A stretch of 64,000 bases of DNA from Winogradskyella endarachnes. GTDB taxonomy: Bacteria > Bacteroidota > Bacteroidia > Flavobacteriales > Flavobacteriaceae. The stretch covers positions 558,001-622,000 of the forward strand of contig NZ_WOWS01000002.1 of NCBI RefSeq assembly GCF_009741275.1, in the 5' to 3' direction. The translations under genes were made by a program, and so were the position numbers. The stretch's first letter is position 1; the number at the start of each line of letters is the position of its first letter. Below the pieces are notes generated by a model, which did not search any database, was not told the origin of the DNA, and saw only the letters and a program-made list of their open reading frames with translations. Positions 1 through 10,400 of the stretch are shown here, piece after piece.

Positions 1-2
1 GA

Positions 3-2381
3 TCAGAAACACCAGGAGGTGTTGTTTTTACTGGAGGATTAAAAATGAATATTGGAGGTGACTATGTTGTTGTTGATGGTTTTCATTGGCAAGGTGGTTA
101 TGGTGCTAGTAACTTTATTCAATTTAGAGATGGTTACGATTATGCTAACCATAGCACCATACAAAATTGTGTTATAGATGGTTTGGAAATTGAACCAGAT
201 GATGTTGCAGATGATTTAGCTGATGGATCTATCACAAAACACAGATGGATTGTATTATACGGAACTTACAATACAGTAATAAACTGTTCTTTTATGAACA
301 AAGCAAGTGCAGGTGCTTTAATTTTGGCCGAATACGCTTATAATGCCACGCCAGATGAAGGCGTTACCAATACACGTTGTGATATTGTTGGGCACACAAT
401 AAGTAATAATTATTTTTATAATTATGAAAAAATAGATAATACCTTAAGTAATTCTGGCGATAGTGAAACCATTAGAATTGGTACAAGTGAATATCAAAAT
501 GTTAATAGCAATGTAACAGTTAGTAATAACTATTTTGTTGAAGCCGACGGTGAAAATGAAATTATAACTAATAAGAGTAAAAACAATAGTTATGTAAATA
601 ATACCTTTAGAAGATGTAGAGGTTCTTTAGTATTAAGACACGGTTCTAATGCTACAGTAGAAGGAAATTATTTTTTGGGCGAAAATGTTGACGGAACAGG
701 AGGTATAAGAATTACAGATAGCGATCATACCATTACTAATAATTACATTCAAGATTGTATAACGGTAATTGATCAGGCAAAATGGAATAACGGAATTACC
801 TTTTTAGGAGGAAGTGCAAATGATGCTGTTTTGTGTACATCTACCAGTGTTTCTAATGGTTACCAACAATCTCAAAATATAAATATTTCTAATAATTCTA
901 TTGTAAATACTAATGCACCGTTATTTTATAATACAGATAAAGGGTCTACAGATCCAACAGGTACCGTAGCTAATAATTTAATTTATTTTGAAGCTGGTAA
1001 TGCTAATATCACGGATGTTTTTACAGGTGATACAGCGACATCTTATACCGATTTAGGAACAGCACTTACTTATACTGGTAATGTATATACAGGTACGGTT
1101 TTAGGAGAAACTAATACTGGTTTCTCAGAGGAAACAGGTATTACAGCGACTCCTAGTGGTGAAATATTTACTTTTGCTGGAGCAGGATCTACTGGTAAGG
1201 GAGCAGATTTAGGCACTTACACACCAATTACAGATACTATGGTTGGTTATGGAATTGGAGCTTGTTTTGTAGATAATTTAGGTAATAATATAACAGATGG
1301 GAATTGTACTATAGAGATTCCAGAATCTTTAATAGTAAGTACCTTAGACCCGTTAGCACCCGAGGCAAACAGTTATGATGTCTCTGTTTTTGCAAACGTA
1401 AGCTGGACAGCGATGTCTAACGACACATGGATTTCTATAGATATTACCGCAGGTACTGGTGATGAAACTGTATCTGTTTCAGTTACAGAGAATATAGAAA
1501 CATCAAATAGAGTAGGTACTGTAACATTTACCCAAGACCCAGGAGGAGATGATATAGTAAGAACATTAACGGTAACACAAGAAGGTGCGGATCTAACGGA
1601 CTTATATGATCTTATCAATGATGTGCCAGGAGGAGGACCAGTTTCTATTCATTCTTTTTCGAGCGATAATGCAAGTGATAGTCCGCCAGAGATTGCTATT
1701 AATACTTTAGATAAAGATAACTCTAGTAGTTCTATTTGGGCAGCTCAAGATGGCGCTGTTGTTTCTGGTGATTATAAAGGAGATGGAGAGTATATTATTT
1801 ATGATCTAGGTGCTGAATACAATTTAGATTTAATACAATTTAGTACTACAAATAAGTCAGATCCTTTTGGGTATCAAATATGGGTGTCAACAACAGGTAC
1901 AGCAGATGCAGATTTCACAAAAGTTTTACCAGAAGTAGACGACTTATTATTAACTGCTACTAACACAATGGATTTTAACCAATATGAACTTACAGTGGCT
2001 GCACGTTACGTAAAAATGATAGGTTACGGAAGGTATAATAGTGCAGGTGATACAAGAACAAGTGCATGGAGTACTATAGCAGAGATTGAGTTTTTTGGCA
2101 CAGAAAGTCTTTCTGTAAACGATGAGGATTTTGCAAATAAAATTATTATATATCCTGTACCTACAAGTCAACAATTCACTATTAAAGTGTTAAATGATAC
2201 TGAAATTAGTTCTGTAAAACTATATAGTTTAACAGGGCAATTAATTCTAGACCGTAAGCCAGCTTTTATTAATTCAAAGTTTTCCATAGATGTTTCTAAA
2301 ATAGAAATGGGGACTTATGTACTTAATTTAACAAACTCTAACGGGTTAAATGTTTCAAAATATATAATTATCTCAAATTAA
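3..2381 (+). CDS. Polysaccharide lyase family 6 (alginate lyase / chondroitinase-B type), T9SS-secreted, 5' end outside window
   Basis: The reading frame is open to the left edge, so the N-terminus and signal peptide are missing; the Met at 45 is internal. Counting from it, residues 1-420 are a right-handed beta-helix rich in SNNYF/NNTF turns. The PL6 signature NKS (Lys177) and LRHG (Arg198) supply the presumed Bronsted base and acid. Residues about 425-515 resemble a BACON domain, 533-687 an F5/8 type C (discoidin-like) carbohydrate-binding module, and 700-778 a T9SS type A sorting domain, so the enzyme should be exported and surface-anchored or released. PL6 enzymes depolymerise alginate or dermatan sulfate by beta-elimination; which substrate is used cannot be read here. 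A strong terminator follows directly. Confidence 0.85.
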   Translation, partial: SETPGGVVFTGGLKMNIGGDYVVVDGFHWQGGYGASNFIQFRDGYDYANHSTIQNCVIDGLEIEPDDVADDLADGSITKHRWIVLYGTYNTVINCSFMNKASAGALILAEYAYNATPDEGVTNTRCDIVGHTISNNYFYNYEKIDNTLSNSGDSETIRIGTSEYQNVNSNVTVSNNYFVEADGENEIITNKSKNNSYVNNTFRRCRGSLVLRHGSNATVEGNYFLGENVDGTGGIRITDSDHTITNNYIQDCITVIDQAKWNNGITFLGGSANDAVLCTSTSVSNGYQQSQNINISNNSIVNTNAPLFYNTDKGSTDPTGTVANNLIYFEAGNANITDVFTGDTATSYTDLGTALTYTGNVYTGTVLGETNTGFSEETGITATPSGEIFTFAGAGSTGKGADLGTYTPITDTMVGYGIGACFVDNLGNNITDGNCTIEIPESLIVSTLDPLAPEANSYDVSVFANVSWTAMSNDTWISIDITAGTGDETVSVSVTENIETSNRVGTVTFTQDPGGDDIVRTLTVTQEGADLTDLYDLINDVPGGGPVSIHSFSSDNASDSPPEIAINTLDKDNSSSSIWAAQDGAVVSGDYKGDGEYIIYDLGAEYNLDLIQFSTTNKSDPFGYQIWVSTTGTADADFTKVLPEVDDLLLTATNTMDFNQYELTVAARYVKMIGYGRYNSAGDTRTSAWSTIAEIEFFGTESLSVNDEDFANKIIIYPVPTSQQFTIKVLNDTEISSVKLYSLTGQLILDRKPAFINSKFSIDVSKIEMGTYVLNLTNSNGLNVSKYIIISN

Positions 2382-2402
2382 GTAACAACGTAAATTTTTT
2401 TA

Positions 2403-2434
2403 AAAGCCCTTCTGTTGATAGAAGGGCTTTTTTT
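2403..2434 (+). terminator. Rho-independent terminator of the PL6 gene
   Basis: A perfect 10-bp stem, AAAGCCCTTC at 2403-2412 with GAAGGGCTTT at 2421-2430, an 8-nt loop and a T-run to 2434. It lies 21 bases after the stop codon of the lyase gene. Confidence 0.9.
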
Positions 2435-2544
2435 GTACTTAATTATATAGTTATAATAAAATATTTCTATTACTAATATGTAATTAAGTAACTAATTGTG
2501 AAATAGGCTTAGGTTGTTCTTTGAAGATTTATAGCTTTTTTTAC

Positions 2545-2556
2545 TGATATCCGTCA
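2545..2556. promoter_or_regulatory. Possible distal Crp/Fnr-family operator upstream of pflB
   Basis: TGATATCCGTCA has the TGA-N6-TCA arrangement shared by Crp and Fnr sites. It lies about 130 bases upstream of the likely pflB start of transcription, followed by a T-run. The half-sites match but the centre is not symmetric, so it is weaker than the palindrome at 2631-2650. Confidence 0.3.
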
Positions 2557-2630
2557 TTTTTTTAGGTGAAAAGGGAGTTTTTCAAACGTTTTCGTAAATA
2601 AATCGCTTAAAAACGGCCAAGTTTTAGAGT

Positions 2631-2650
2631 AACCTGATAAAAGTCAGGTT
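2631..2650. promoter_or_regulatory. Palindromic operator (Crp/Fnr-like) in the pflB promoter
   Basis: A perfect 7-bp inverted repeat, AACCTGA-N6-TCAGGTT, containing TGA-N6-TCA. Its centre (2640.5) lies about 42 bases before the start of transcription expected from the -7 element at 2670-2677, the usual place for a class II Crp/Fnr activator. The promoter has no TTG at the expected -33 position, as expected if an activator replaces it. The regulator itself is not in this window. Confidence 0.5.
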
Positions 2651-2669
2651 TATTAAATAACATGGTGTT

Positions 2670-2677
2670 TAACTTTG
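2670..2677 (+). promoter_or_regulatory. Predicted -7 element of pflB
   Basis: TAACTTTG matches the Bacteroidetes -7 consensus TAnnTTTG and predicts transcription starting near 2683, giving a leader of about 35 bases before the pflB ATG. Confidence 0.45.
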
Positions 2678-2718
2678 AAGTGTCAAGAAGAAAAACAAAA
2701 TATTAATAAATAATTAAG

Positions 2719-4944
2719 ATGGAAGTAAAAGAATTTAAACATGGAATTTGGACTGAATCGGTCAATGTTAGAGATTTTGTAATAAATAATATTACACCAT
2801 ATCATGGCACTAGTGAATTTTTAGTTGGCCCAAGTGCTAAAACTCAACGATTATGGGATGTATGTAAAAAGGCAACTCAAGAAGAAAGACAAAATAATGG
2901 AGTTCGTTCTGTAGATACAGAAACTATCTCTACGGTAAGTGCTTTTAATGCTGGTTATATAGATAGAGAAAACGAAGTAATAGTTGGTTTACAAACAGAC
3001 GAATTATTAAAAAGAACTATGAAACCATTTGGTGGTTTTAAAGTGGTGCAAAAAGCGCTTTCAGAGCAAGGACTTAAACCTAATGAAGCTATAACTGAGT
3101 TATTCTCTAAATATGTAAAATCTCATAATGATGGTGTTTTTGATGCTTATACTTCTGAGATTAAAAAATTCCGTTCTTTAGGTTTTTTAACAGGTTTACC
3201 AGATAATTATGCAAGAGGTAGAATAATAGGTGATTATCGTCGTGTAGCATTATATGGAATCAATTATTTAATTGAAACTAAACAAGATGATTTAGAGAAA
3301 ATAACAGGCCCAATGACAGAAGCTGTAATTCGTCTACGTGAGGAAGTTGCAGAACAAATTAAATCATTAAAGGAGATGATTGAGTTGGGTGCTAAATATG
3401 ATTTAGATTTAGGTAGACCAGCAGAAAATGCACAAGAAGCAGTACAATGGACATATATGGCGTATTTGGCGGCTGTAAAAGAACAAGATGGTGCAGCAAT
3501 GTCTTTAGGAAACGTTTCAACATTTTTAGATATATATATTGAGAATGATTTAGAAGACGGTTTAATTAATGAAGAGCAAGCGCAAGAGTATATAGATCAG
3601 TTTGTAATGAAGTTACGTATGGTTCGTCATTTAAGAATGGGAGCTTACGATGAAATATTTGCTGGTGATCCAACTTGGGTAACTGAAGCTATTGGTGGTA
3701 TGTTTGATGATGGTAGAACAAAAGTTACTAAAACATCGTTCAGATTCTTAAATACGTTATACAATTTAGGCCCTTCACCTGAGCCAAATATGACAATCCT
3801 TTGGTCTGAAGATTTACCACAAAACTTTAAAGATTTCTGTTCTAAAGTAGCAATTGATACGTCTTCAATTCAATTTGAAAATGATAAATTAATGCGTACT
3901 AAACGTGGATCAGATGATTATGGTATTGCATGTTGTGTATCTTATCAAGAATTAGGTAAATCCATTCAATTCTTTGGTGCTCGTACTAATCTTGCTAAAA
4001 CTTTATTATTAGCAGTTAATGGAGGACGATGTGAGTTTACAGGTAGACAAGTTGTACATGGAATTCCAGAATATACAGATGAGTATTTAGATTTCGATAA
4101 AGTAATGGCTAACTTTAAAATTGCCATGAAAGAAGTGGCACGTGTCTACAATGATTCTATGAATATTATTCATTACATGCATGATAAGTATTATTACGAA
4201 AAAGCTCAAATGGCTTTAATAGATACTAATCCAAATATTAATATTGCATATGGTATTGCAGGTTTATCTATTGTTGCAGACTCACTTTCAGCTATTAAAT
4301 ATGCAAAAGTAAAACCAATTAGAGATGAAGATGGTTTAACTGTAGATTTCTTAATAGAAGGCGATTTCCCTTGCTATGGTAATGATGATGATAGAGTAGA
4401 TGATTTGGCTGCAAAAGCAGTAGCTGACTTCAACAACGAGTTAAAACAATTACCAGTATATAAAAATGCAGAGCCTACGTTGTCTGTATTAACTATTACA
4501 TCAAATGTATCTTATGGTAAGAAAACTGGGTCTACACCAGATGGTAGAGATTTAGGTGTGCCATTTGCACCAGGTGCAAACCCAATGCATGGTAGAGATA
4601 GTAATGGCGCTATAGCATCACTAAATTCAGTTTCAAAAATTAACTATGAGGATTCTCAAGATGGCATTTCAAATACTTTTTCTATTGTACCTAAATCATT
4701 AGGTGCGGACGAAGAAGATCAAATAGAAAACTTAACGTCTATTTTAGATGGTTATTTTTCAAGAAATGCACAGCATGTTAATGTTAATGTTTTAAACAAA
4801 GAAACATTATTAGATGCCATGGAACATCCAGAAGAATACCCTCAATTAACAATTAGAGTGTCTGGTTATGCTGTTAATTTTGTAAGATTAACAAAAGAGC
4901 AGCAATTAGAAGTAATCACACGTTCTTTCCACGAATCCATGTAA
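2719..4944 (+). CDS. pflB: Formate C-acetyltransferase (pyruvate formate-lyase)
   Basis: Glycyl-radical enzyme that converts pyruvate and CoA to acetyl-CoA and formate without oxygen, in the cytoplasm. The 741-residue length fits the family. The catalytic cysteine pair is in GIACCVS (Cys405-Cys406), and the C-terminal radical loop RVSGYAVNF contains the glycine that becomes the radical (Gly716). The activase gene pflA follows 45 bases downstream, separated by a long hairpin. Crp/Fnr-like palindromes upstream suggest control by oxygen or carbon state. All key residues are present, so I expect a working enzyme. Its presence implies that this organism can ferment or survive micro-oxic periods. 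Confidence 0.97.
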   Translation: MEVKEFKHGIWTESVNVRDFVINNITPYHGTSEFLVGPSAKTQRLWDVCKKATQEERQNNGVRSVDTETISTVSAFNAGYIDRENEVIVGLQTDELLKRTMKPFGGFKVVQKALSEQGLKPNEAITELFSKYVKSHNDGVFDAYTSEIKKFRSLGFLTGLPDNYARGRIIGDYRRVALYGINYLIETKQDDLEKITGPMTEAVIRLREEVAEQIKSLKEMIELGAKYDLDLGRPAENAQEAVQWTYMAYLAAVKEQDGAAMSLGNVSTFLDIYIENDLEDGLINEEQAQEYIDQFVMKLRMVRHLRMGAYDEIFAGDPTWVTEAIGGMFDDGRTKVTKTSFRFLNTLYNLGPSPEPNMTILWSEDLPQNFKDFCSKVAIDTSSIQFENDKLMRTKRGSDDYGIACCVSYQELGKSIQFFGARTNLAKTLLLAVNGGRCEFTGRQVVHGIPEYTDEYLDFDKVMANFKIAMKEVARVYNDSMNIIHYMHDKYYYEKAQMALIDTNPNINIAYGIAGLSIVADSLSAIKYAKVKPIRDEDGLTVDFLIEGDFPCYGNDDDRVDDLAAKAVADFNNELKQLPVYKNAEPTLSVLTITSNVSYGKKTGSTPDGRDLGVPFAPGANPMHGRDSNGAIASLNSVSKINYEDSQDGISNTFSIVPKSLGADEEDQIENLTSILDGYFSRNAQHVNVNVLNKETLLDAMEHPEEYPQLTIRVSGYAVNFVRLTKEQQLEVITRSFHESM

Positions 4945-4963
4945 ATTTATTATTATTTTTGAG

Positions 4964-5002
4964 AGCATCTAGGTAATAAATACTGTTTATTGTCTAGATG
5001 CT
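4964..5002 (+). promoter_or_regulatory. Long hairpin between pflB and pflA covering the pflA start
   Basis: The arm at 4965-4980 (GCATCTAG, two wobble positions, AATAAA) pairs along its whole length with 4986-5001 (TTTATT, two wobbles, CTAGATGC) around a 5-base loop; one more A-T pair extends it. No T-run follows, so it is not a normal terminator. The only usable pflA start codon (TTG at 4990) sits in the 3' arm. Likely roles are protecting the pflB mRNA end or limiting pflA translation. Confidence 0.7.
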
Positions 5003-5772
5003 TAATTTTAAAACCTAGTCCTATCAAAACAGCTGAGAACATATTAAGAGTACATTCTATTGAGTCCTTCGGAACACACGATGGTCCTGGTATACGATTT
5101 ATAGTATTCTTGCAAGGCTGTAAACTTAAATGTTTGTATTGCCATAATCCAGATTCTATTGCAACTTCTGGTGGTAAAGAATATCATATAGAAGAATTAG
5201 TACAAATGGCAATTAAAATGAAACCTTACTTTGGTAAAAAAGGAGGTGTTACGGTCTCTGGAGGTGAACCTTTGTTGCAGGCCAAATCATTGATTCCATT
5301 TTTTAAGAGGTTAAAAGAAGAAGGTATTCATACCAATATAGATACCAATGGTAGAATATTAAATCATTTTTCAACCGAGCTATTAGATGATTATGCTGAT
5401 TTAATTATGTTAGATATAAAGCATATGACAGAAAAAGGTTATGTGTCTTTAACCGGACAAGCAAACAAGAAAATAGCATTTAATTTAGCAAAGCATAGGG
5501 AAGATTCAGGAAAAAAAATGTGGTTACGTTATGTTTTAATTCCAGGCTTAACAAGTGATCCAGAATTATTACATCAATTAGGAAATCATTTCAAAGATTA
5601 TTCGTCAATAGAGCAAATAGAATTACAACCCTATCACAAATTAGGTGTTCATAAATGGGAAGCCTTAGGTTGGGATTATGAATTAAAAGATGCTAGAGAA
5701 AATACCGAAGAAGAATTACAACAAGCATCTGATATTCTAAGTCACTATTTTAAAAAGGTTAAAGTGAATTAA
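4990..5772 (+). CDS. pflA: Pyruvate formate-lyase activating enzyme (radical SAM)
   Basis: Cytoplasmic radical S-adenosylmethionine enzyme that puts the glycyl radical on PflB. The 4Fe-4S motif is CKLKCLYC (Cys44, Cys48, Cys51), preceded by SFGTHDGPGIR and followed by the SAM-binding SGGEP stretch, all typical of PflA. The 260-residue length is normal. No ATG exists in frame between the upstream stop at 4960 and the conserved core, so TTG at 4990 is the best start; it gives about 15 extra residues before ILRVHSIES. The gene depends on the pflB promoter or read-through of the hairpin that contains its start codon. Confidence 0.92.
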   Translation: MSRCLILKPSPIKTAENILRVHSIESFGTHDGPGIRFIVFLQGCKLKCLYCHNPDSIATSGGKEYHIEELVQMAIKMKPYFGKKGGVTVSGGEPLLQAKSLIPFFKRLKEEGIHTNIDTNGRILNHFSTELLDDYADLIMLDIKHMTEKGYVSLTGQANKKIAFNLAKHREDSGKKMWLRYVLIPGLTSDPELLHQLGNHFKDYSSIEQIELQPYHKLGVHKWEALGWDYELKDARENTEEELQQASDILSHYFKKVKVN

Positions 5773-5918
5773 CGCCTTTTATCTAATACGTTCAATTAAT
5801 ATAATTATTTGTAATACATGTCTTTACAGAGTTTTGCCACTTTGTTAAAGGGCAATGTGTTGCGTCATATTTAAGACAAAATACTAGTTTAACTATTTCA
5901 TGCTGAAAATAAAAGCGT

Positions 5919-7421
5919 ATGAAAACTTACAAGGAAGAACATAAAAGGGCAACGGAGTTTGAAACCCGATCAGAATATTTAGATCATGAGTTACAAATAA
6001 TGAAACCTAGACGGTATAGATTAAATTTACCTGGAAGAGATTTTAGATTTGAATGGGAAGATTTAGTACCAGCTTTTGCCGGAACTTTAGGTATTATTGC
6101 CATGTATTCTTCTGTAATGATGGCTTGGGCAGAAGGTTTAACCGAAGCGTGGGACCACATTACATTAGGTAAAGAATTTGCCATAGAAGTGTCTCGAGTA
6201 GAAATGTTAATTCCGGCTTTATTATTTGTGATATTAGCTTCTGGTTTTTTTAATCCTAAAGCAAATTTAGCAGGTAACCATGGTCCTATGATTCCTTTAA
6301 TAGCAAGTATAGCTTTAGCAGGTGCTCACCCTTTAGCACTAGCCATATTAATTGGTGTTTTTGGTTTACTTCTTAGTTTTTTTAAAGGTGGTTCTCGCCT
6401 CGTTAATTTAACGAGTAAAGGCGTTGCTGGTGGTTTATTGATATTTTTGGGCTTTTCTGGTGCTTTGGTTCAAATAGAGACCATACAAAACTGGAGTATG
6501 GGATTAGAGTCTGGTACAATTGAGGCTGGTTCTATGGGATTCTTAGGACTTTTAATTTTGGGTGTAACTGTAATTTTATATAGTTTTCTTGCACGTATTG
6601 AAAAACGTTGGTTAGCTATACCTGCTTGTGCTATTACAGCTTTAATATTAGCCTTAATAGGTGGCGCGAGTTTTGACCTGCAGTTTACTACCGAAGTAGG
6701 ATTGCCAAATTTAAACCCTGTCTATTGGTGGGGAAATACAGAAGAAGGCTGGATGCTTGGCCTTCCAAATACACAACATTTTTTAGCGTCTTTACCATTT
6801 GCTATTTTGGCTGTGGCTATGTGGTCACCAGATTTTTTAGGTCATCGTATTTTTCAAGAAATGAATTACCCTAAAAACACAGAAAAAGTACTTATGGATG
6901 TAGATGATACTATGACTATGTGTTCTATAAGACAAATGGTTGGTACAGCTGTTGGTGGTGGTAACATAACATCATCTTGGGGAACGTATATGATACCTGC
7001 TGCCATTGCAAAAAGACCAATTCCGGCAGGTGCTATTCTACTCGGTTTAATGGTGATTATTGTTGCTATTTTGGGGTTTCCTATGGATATAGCAGTGTGG
7101 CCACCAGTAAGAGCAATTGCATTATTAGTTGGTGTGTTTTTACCAATGATTGAAGCTGGTATACAAATGGTAAGAAAAAGTGCCTGCTCTCAAGCAGCTG
7201 GTATCTGTATTTTTACGGCTATGGTTACTAACCCTGTGCTGGCCTGGGCATTAGCAATGTTTTTAGATAATAATGGATTAATAGGTGATAAAGACAGACC
7301 AAAAACGCTTTCTAAAGTAGACAAATTGGTAATACCTTTAGCTATACTCATAGTGTGTATTGGTGCCATGCTAGCCGTAGGTATGTTAGAGTCTAGTTAT
7401 GGTATTTTGCCCTACTTATAA
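5919..7421 (+). CDS. DUF3360 family multi-pass membrane permease
   Basis: A 500-residue protein with about a dozen hydrophobic segments after a 45-residue charged N-terminus. The segments LDHELQIMKPRRYRLNLPGR, NLAGNHGPMIPLI, LTSKGVAGGLL, MWSPDFLGHRIFQ and TSSWGTYMIPAAIAKRPIPAG are those I recall from DUF3360 proteins of Vibrio and flavobacteria. The family is functionally uncharacterised; the repeated helical layout suggests a secondary transporter of the APC/SulP-like type, but that is inference. It lies 146 bases after pflA on the same strand, so it could handle a fermentation-related anion, though it probably has its own promoter. Confidence 0.75.
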   Translation: MKTYKEEHKRATEFETRSEYLDHELQIMKPRRYRLNLPGRDFRFEWEDLVPAFAGTLGIIAMYSSVMMAWAEGLTEAWDHITLGKEFAIEVSRVEMLIPALLFVILASGFFNPKANLAGNHGPMIPLIASIALAGAHPLALAILIGVFGLLLSFFKGGSRLVNLTSKGVAGGLLIFLGFSGALVQIETIQNWSMGLESGTIEAGSMGFLGLLILGVTVILYSFLARIEKRWLAIPACAITALILALIGGASFDLQFTTEVGLPNLNPVYWWGNTEEGWMLGLPNTQHFLASLPFAILAVAMWSPDFLGHRIFQEMNYPKNTEKVLMDVDDTMTMCSIRQMVGTAVGGGNITSSWGTYMIPAAIAKRPIPAGAILLGLMVIIVAILGFPMDIAVWPPVRAIALLVGVFLPMIEAGIQMVRKSACSQAAGICIFTAMVTNPVLAWALAMFLDNNGLIGDKDRPKTLSKVDKLVIPLAILIVCIGAMLAVGMLESSYGILPYL

Positions 7422-7448
7422 ATTTTAATATTTTTCTTTTTTCATGAT

Positions 7449-7490
7449 AAAACCCAGAAAATTACTTCGGTATTTCTGGGTTTTGGTTTT
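7449..7490. terminator. Bidirectional terminator between the DUF3360 gene and purL
   Basis: A perfect 12-bp stem, AAAACCCAGAAA at 7449-7460 with TTTCTGGGTTTT at 7473-7484, followed by T-rich sequence. It serves the convergent genes on both sides. Confidence 0.85.
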
Positions 7491-7499
7491 TGTAGAATT

Positions 7500-10400
7500 T
7501 TAATACTTATTATCTATCCACAGTCTTGCATTAATAAAAGCTTCTAACCAAGGTGAAACTTCATCTTTTCTATCTTGCGGATAGTTGGCCCAGTTCCATT
7601 GAAAAATAGAGCGTTCTATATGAGGCATAGTTACTAAATGTCTTCCTGTTTTATCACTGAGCATTGCAGTATTATAATCTGAGCCATTAGGATTTGCAGG
7701 ATATTCTTCATAACCGTATTTAGCCACAATATTGTATTTTTCTTCAGCATAAGGAAGGCTAAATTTTCCTTCACCATGCGAAATCCAAACACCCAAAGTA
7801 CTACCAGCTAAACTTGATAACATTACTGAATTATTTTCTTGAATTTTAACCGAAGTAAAACCGCTTTCGTGTTTGTGAGAATCATTATAAGTCATTTTTC
7901 CGTGATTCTCATGCTCAGGATTTACCAAATCTAATTCCATCATTAACTGACAGCCATTACAAATCCCAACAGATAAGGTGTCTTCTCTTTTAAAGAAATC
8001 ATTAATTACCTTATTCGCTTTCTCATTATATTTTATGGCGCCCGCCCAACCTTTGGCAGAACCTAAAACATCAGAATTACTAAAGCCACCAACAGCACCT
8101 AAAAACTGAATATCTTCTAGGGTTTCTCTGCCGGAAATTAAATCCGTCATGTGTACATCTTTAACATCAAAACCAGCTAAATACATGGCATTTGCCATTT
8201 CTCTTTCTGAATTAGAGCCTTTTTCTCTTAAAATTGCCGCTTTTGGTCTTACTGCATTAGAAGGTATAGTATCTAATTTACCAGTGAAATGTGTTGGAAG
8301 TTTAAAATCTAAAGCTTGATTTTTATAATTATCAAATCTATGCTTCGCTAAACCATTCGCTGTTTGTTTCTCATCGAGTAAGTAAGAGGTTTTATACCAC
8401 ATATCTCTTAATCTCGAAACCGTCATGGTAAATACTTCGTTATCATTAATAATACCTAAAACATCACTTTCAGTAACTTCTCCAATTTTATGAAATTCAA
8501 TATTTGCATTAGATAATTCAGTTTCGATAGAATCATCTTTAGACTGAAAAACAAGTCCTGCATTTTCAGCAAATAATACTTTAAAGGAATCTTTTTCTCC
8601 AAGACTGGTTAAATCTAACTCAGCACCTAAATTATTATCAGCAAAACAAAGTTCTAATAATGTGGTAATTAAGCCACCAGAAGCCACATCATGTCCTGCA
8701 ACAATTTGATTATCTTTTATTAAGGTTTGAATGGTGTTGAATACCGTTTTTACGTAATCTGCACTTTTAATATTAGGTGTTGTATTTCCTATTTTATTAT
8801 TGATTTGTGCAAAAGAACTTCCACCTAACTCATAAGAATCTTGAGATAGATTAATATAGTAAATAGATCCTTTACCTTTCTGTAAAACAGGCTCTACAAC
8901 TTTTGTTATATCATTACAATTTGCAGCAGCAGAAATAATAACTGTACCAGGAGAAATAACATCACCATCAGGATATTTTTGTTTCATGGATAATGAATCT
9001 TTTCCTGTTGGTACGTTAATACCTAAATCTATTGAAAATTCTGAAATCGCTTTTACAGCTTCATACAAACGCGCATCTTCACCTTCATTTTTGCAAGGCC
9101 ACATCCAATTGGCAGATAAGGAAACACTTTTAAGACCATCTTTTAATGGTGCCCAAATAATATTAGTTAAAGCTTCAGCAATAGAATTTCTACTTCCTGC
9201 TTCAGGATTAATTAAACCCGAAATAGGCGAGTGCCCAATTGATGTTGCAATACCTTCTTTACCTTTAAAATCTAAAGCCATCACACCAACATTATTTAAT
9301 GGTAATTGTAATGGACCAACACATTGTTGTTTGGCAACTTTTCCGCCAACACATCGGTCTACTTTATTTGTTAACCAATCTTTAGAGGCAACAGCTTCAA
9401 GTTGTAACACTTGGTCTAAATAATCGTAGAATTTTTTGGTATTATAAGAAATGCCACTGTATTCTTTTTCAACCGTAATATCATTCATAATAGTTTTTGG
9501 AGAACTTCCAAACATATCTTCTAGAGCTAAATCCATAGGTTTTTCACCTGTAGTTTTAGACTCAAAAGTAAACCTATGTTTTCCTGTTACTTCACCAACA
9601 TCATAAATTGGTGAGCGTTCTCTGTCTGCTATTTTATGTAAAGTTTCTAGATGCTTATCGGCAATTACTAATCCCATTCGCTCTTGAGATTCGTTGCCAA
9701 TTTTTTCTTTAGCCGACAATGTTGGGTCACCAATTGGTAATTTATCTAAATCTATATGTCCACCTGTATCCTCTACCAATTCTGATAAACAATTTAAATG
9801 TCCACCAGCACCATGATCGTGAATAGAAACGATGAAATTATCGTCACTCTCTACCATTCCTCGTACCGCATTAGCTGCACGTTTTTGCATTTCTGGATTA
9901 GAACGTTGTACGGCATTTAATTCTATTCCTGATGCGAATTCGCCAGTATCTGCAGAAGAAACTGCAGCACCACCCATGCCAATTCGATAGTTGTCACCAC
10001 CAAGAATTACTATTTTATCACCATCTTTTGGCAGGTCTTTAATGGCTTGTTCTGCTTTACCATAACCAATACCACCAGCTTGCATAATTACCTTGTCGTA
10101 ACCAATTTTACCGTTGTTATCGCTATGCTCAAAAGTTAAAACTGAGCCACAGATTAACGGTTGACCAAATTTATTACCAAAATCAGATGCACCATTACTA
10201 GCTTTGATTAAAATATCCATTGGCGTTTGGTATAACCATTTACGTTCAGGGAATGCTTTTTCCCAAGGACGTTCGTCGTTTAATCTTGAGTAAGATGTCA
10301 TATAAACCGCAGTGCCAGCTAAAGGTAGTGAGCCTTTTCCACCTGCAAGTCTATCTCTAATTTCTCCACCAGAACCGGTGGCTGCACCATTAAATGGCTC

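Noticed and set aside
836..842. CATCTA inside the PL6 gene
   Set aside because: Within coding sequence with no partner box.
4965..4971. GCATCTA as a possible regulon promoter before pflA
   Set aside because: No CAAGTT lies 20 bases upstream; the sequence is an arm of the pflB-pflA hairpin.
5834..5855. TTGCC...GGCAA stem after pflA as terminator
   Set aside because: Short, with a bulge and no T-run; not convincing.
8986..9423. 145-codon open frame on the plus strand
   Set aside because: It lies wholly inside purL on the other strand and its composition reflects that gene.
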